A DNA stretch of 5,116 bases. Origin: an archaeon (GTDB lineage Archaea; Hydrothermarchaeota; Hydrothermarchaeia; Hydrothermarchaeales; JALUUU01). Positions 4,614 to 5,116 of the stretch are shown piece by piece (the first letter of the stretch is position 1; the number at the start of each line of letters is the position of its first letter). The stretch lies in the NCBI GenBank assembly GCA_027021185.1, contig JALUUU010000265.1:1-5116 (forward strand). Direction: 5' to 3'. The notes beneath the pieces are model-generated. The model did not search any database. It was not told where the DNA came from and saw only the letters and a program-made list of their open reading frames with translations. The position numbers and the translations under genes were made by a program.

Positions 4614-5116
4614 TTACATAAATGTATACGGATTCACCAATATCTCTGGTGTTGTTCCCCTGACAATGGTCTGAGTAGCGCCTTTTGGTGATAGGCTTAT
4701 CGTGTACTCGGTTGTTGTGTTCAATGGAAACGCTGCTCCGTCTTCGATCCAGAAGTGGAGCTCCAACAGCTCGTTCTTTGTGAGAATATTATCCTCGTCT
4801 CCTGTTAGGGCCTTTATATAAAAATCTGCAATGCCGTTGGCATCTCCCCCAGAAGCGTTGAAGTATACTCTGGGCATATACACATCTCCCGCCTGGTAAC
4901 TCATCACCAGGCCGTCCAGGACAAGCTCCTCGCCACTAGCCAGGCTGATGGTCAGTATGATCTCATCAATGCTGCCTGCAGAAGGATTAATAGCGTGGCC
5001 TACCACAGACTTAACGGCTAGCTTCGTAGAAACCTCTTTTATCCCCTGCCCCCCCGTCAGGGCAGCCTGCTGCTGTAGCTTTCCTGTGGCCTGAATCAGG
5101 GTGCTCGCTCCCAAGG
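4614..5116 (-). CDS. Archaellin, structural filament protein (N-terminus outside the window)
   Basis: About 166 C-terminal residues are visible. The start is beyond the right edge, and the TTG at 5114 is most likely an internal Leu codon. The first visible stretch (ASTLIQATGKLQQQAALTGG, then IKEVSTKLAVKSVVGH) is the conserved segment that follows the hydrophobic N-terminal helix of archaellins. The class III signal peptide and most of that helix are therefore missing only because of the window boundary. The rest is a beta-rich surface domain (IDEIILTISLASG, ELHFWIEDGAAFPL, TEYTISLSPKG) ending with a PEILVNPYTFM tail. Two N-glycosylation sequons are visible, NAS and NTT, and archaellins are commonly N-glycosylated. 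The protein is assembled into the rotating archaellum outside the cell. Its presence supports assigning the neighbouring CheC/CheF-like genes to motility. Which paralogue it is cannot be told. Confidence 0.88.
   Translation of the reverse strand, partial: LGASTLIQATGKLQQQAALTGGQGIKEVSTKLAVKSVVGHAINPSAGSIDEIILTISLASGEELVLDGLVMSYQAGDVYMPRVYFNASGGDANGIADFYIKALTGDEDNILTKNELLELHFWIEDGAAFPLNTTTEYTISLSPKGATQTIVRGTTPEILVNPYTFM

Noticed and set aside
5112..5114. TTG as the start codon of the archaellin gene
   Set aside because: It falls after the position of the conserved hydrophobic archaellin N-terminal helix and signal peptide, which cannot be absent from a working archaellin. The gene simply runs off the window.

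Overview
This window is archaeal, most likely euryarchaeal. A truncated archaellin lies at the right edge next to CheC-like and CheF-like genes, and V4R, MEDS-PadR and DUF5658-like proteins are also present. Three promoters have BRE/TATA-type elements, two of them 25-30 nt before a start codon with no Shine-Dalgarno, which suggests leaderless transcripts. I cannot name the lineage more precisely.

Layout. On the + strand, from the left: a MEDS-PadR regulator that enters from outside the window (1-861); an overlapping single-domain response regulator (848-1231); a small three-helix membrane protein resembling DUF5658 (1284-1580); and a soluble PAS histidine kinase (1653-2753). On the - strand, from the right: the C-terminal part of an archaellin (4614-5116); a compact CheF-like protein (4033-4557); and, coupled to it by an ATGA overlap, a CheC domain fused to a V4R domain (2804-4036). 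The two blocks converge on an AT-rich spacer (2754-2803). Coding density is high and there is no long empty region, RNA gene, CRISPR array or insertion sequence.

How the genes may work together (inference): the kinase can phosphorylate the receiver-only protein. CheC domains dephosphorylate CheY-type receivers, and CheF proteins link CheY/CheC/CheD to the archaellum motor. The window may therefore hold an unusual signalling branch towards motility in which the phosphatase is controlled by a V4R ligand domain. No CheA, CheD or receptor is visible here.

The most interesting items are the CheC-V4R fusion, its coupling to a CheF-like gene, and a shared GTTTCG-type inverted repeat just upstream of the TATA box of three separate promoters. 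The repeat is perfect in one case (GTTTCGAA-A-TTCGAAAC) and degenerate in the other two.
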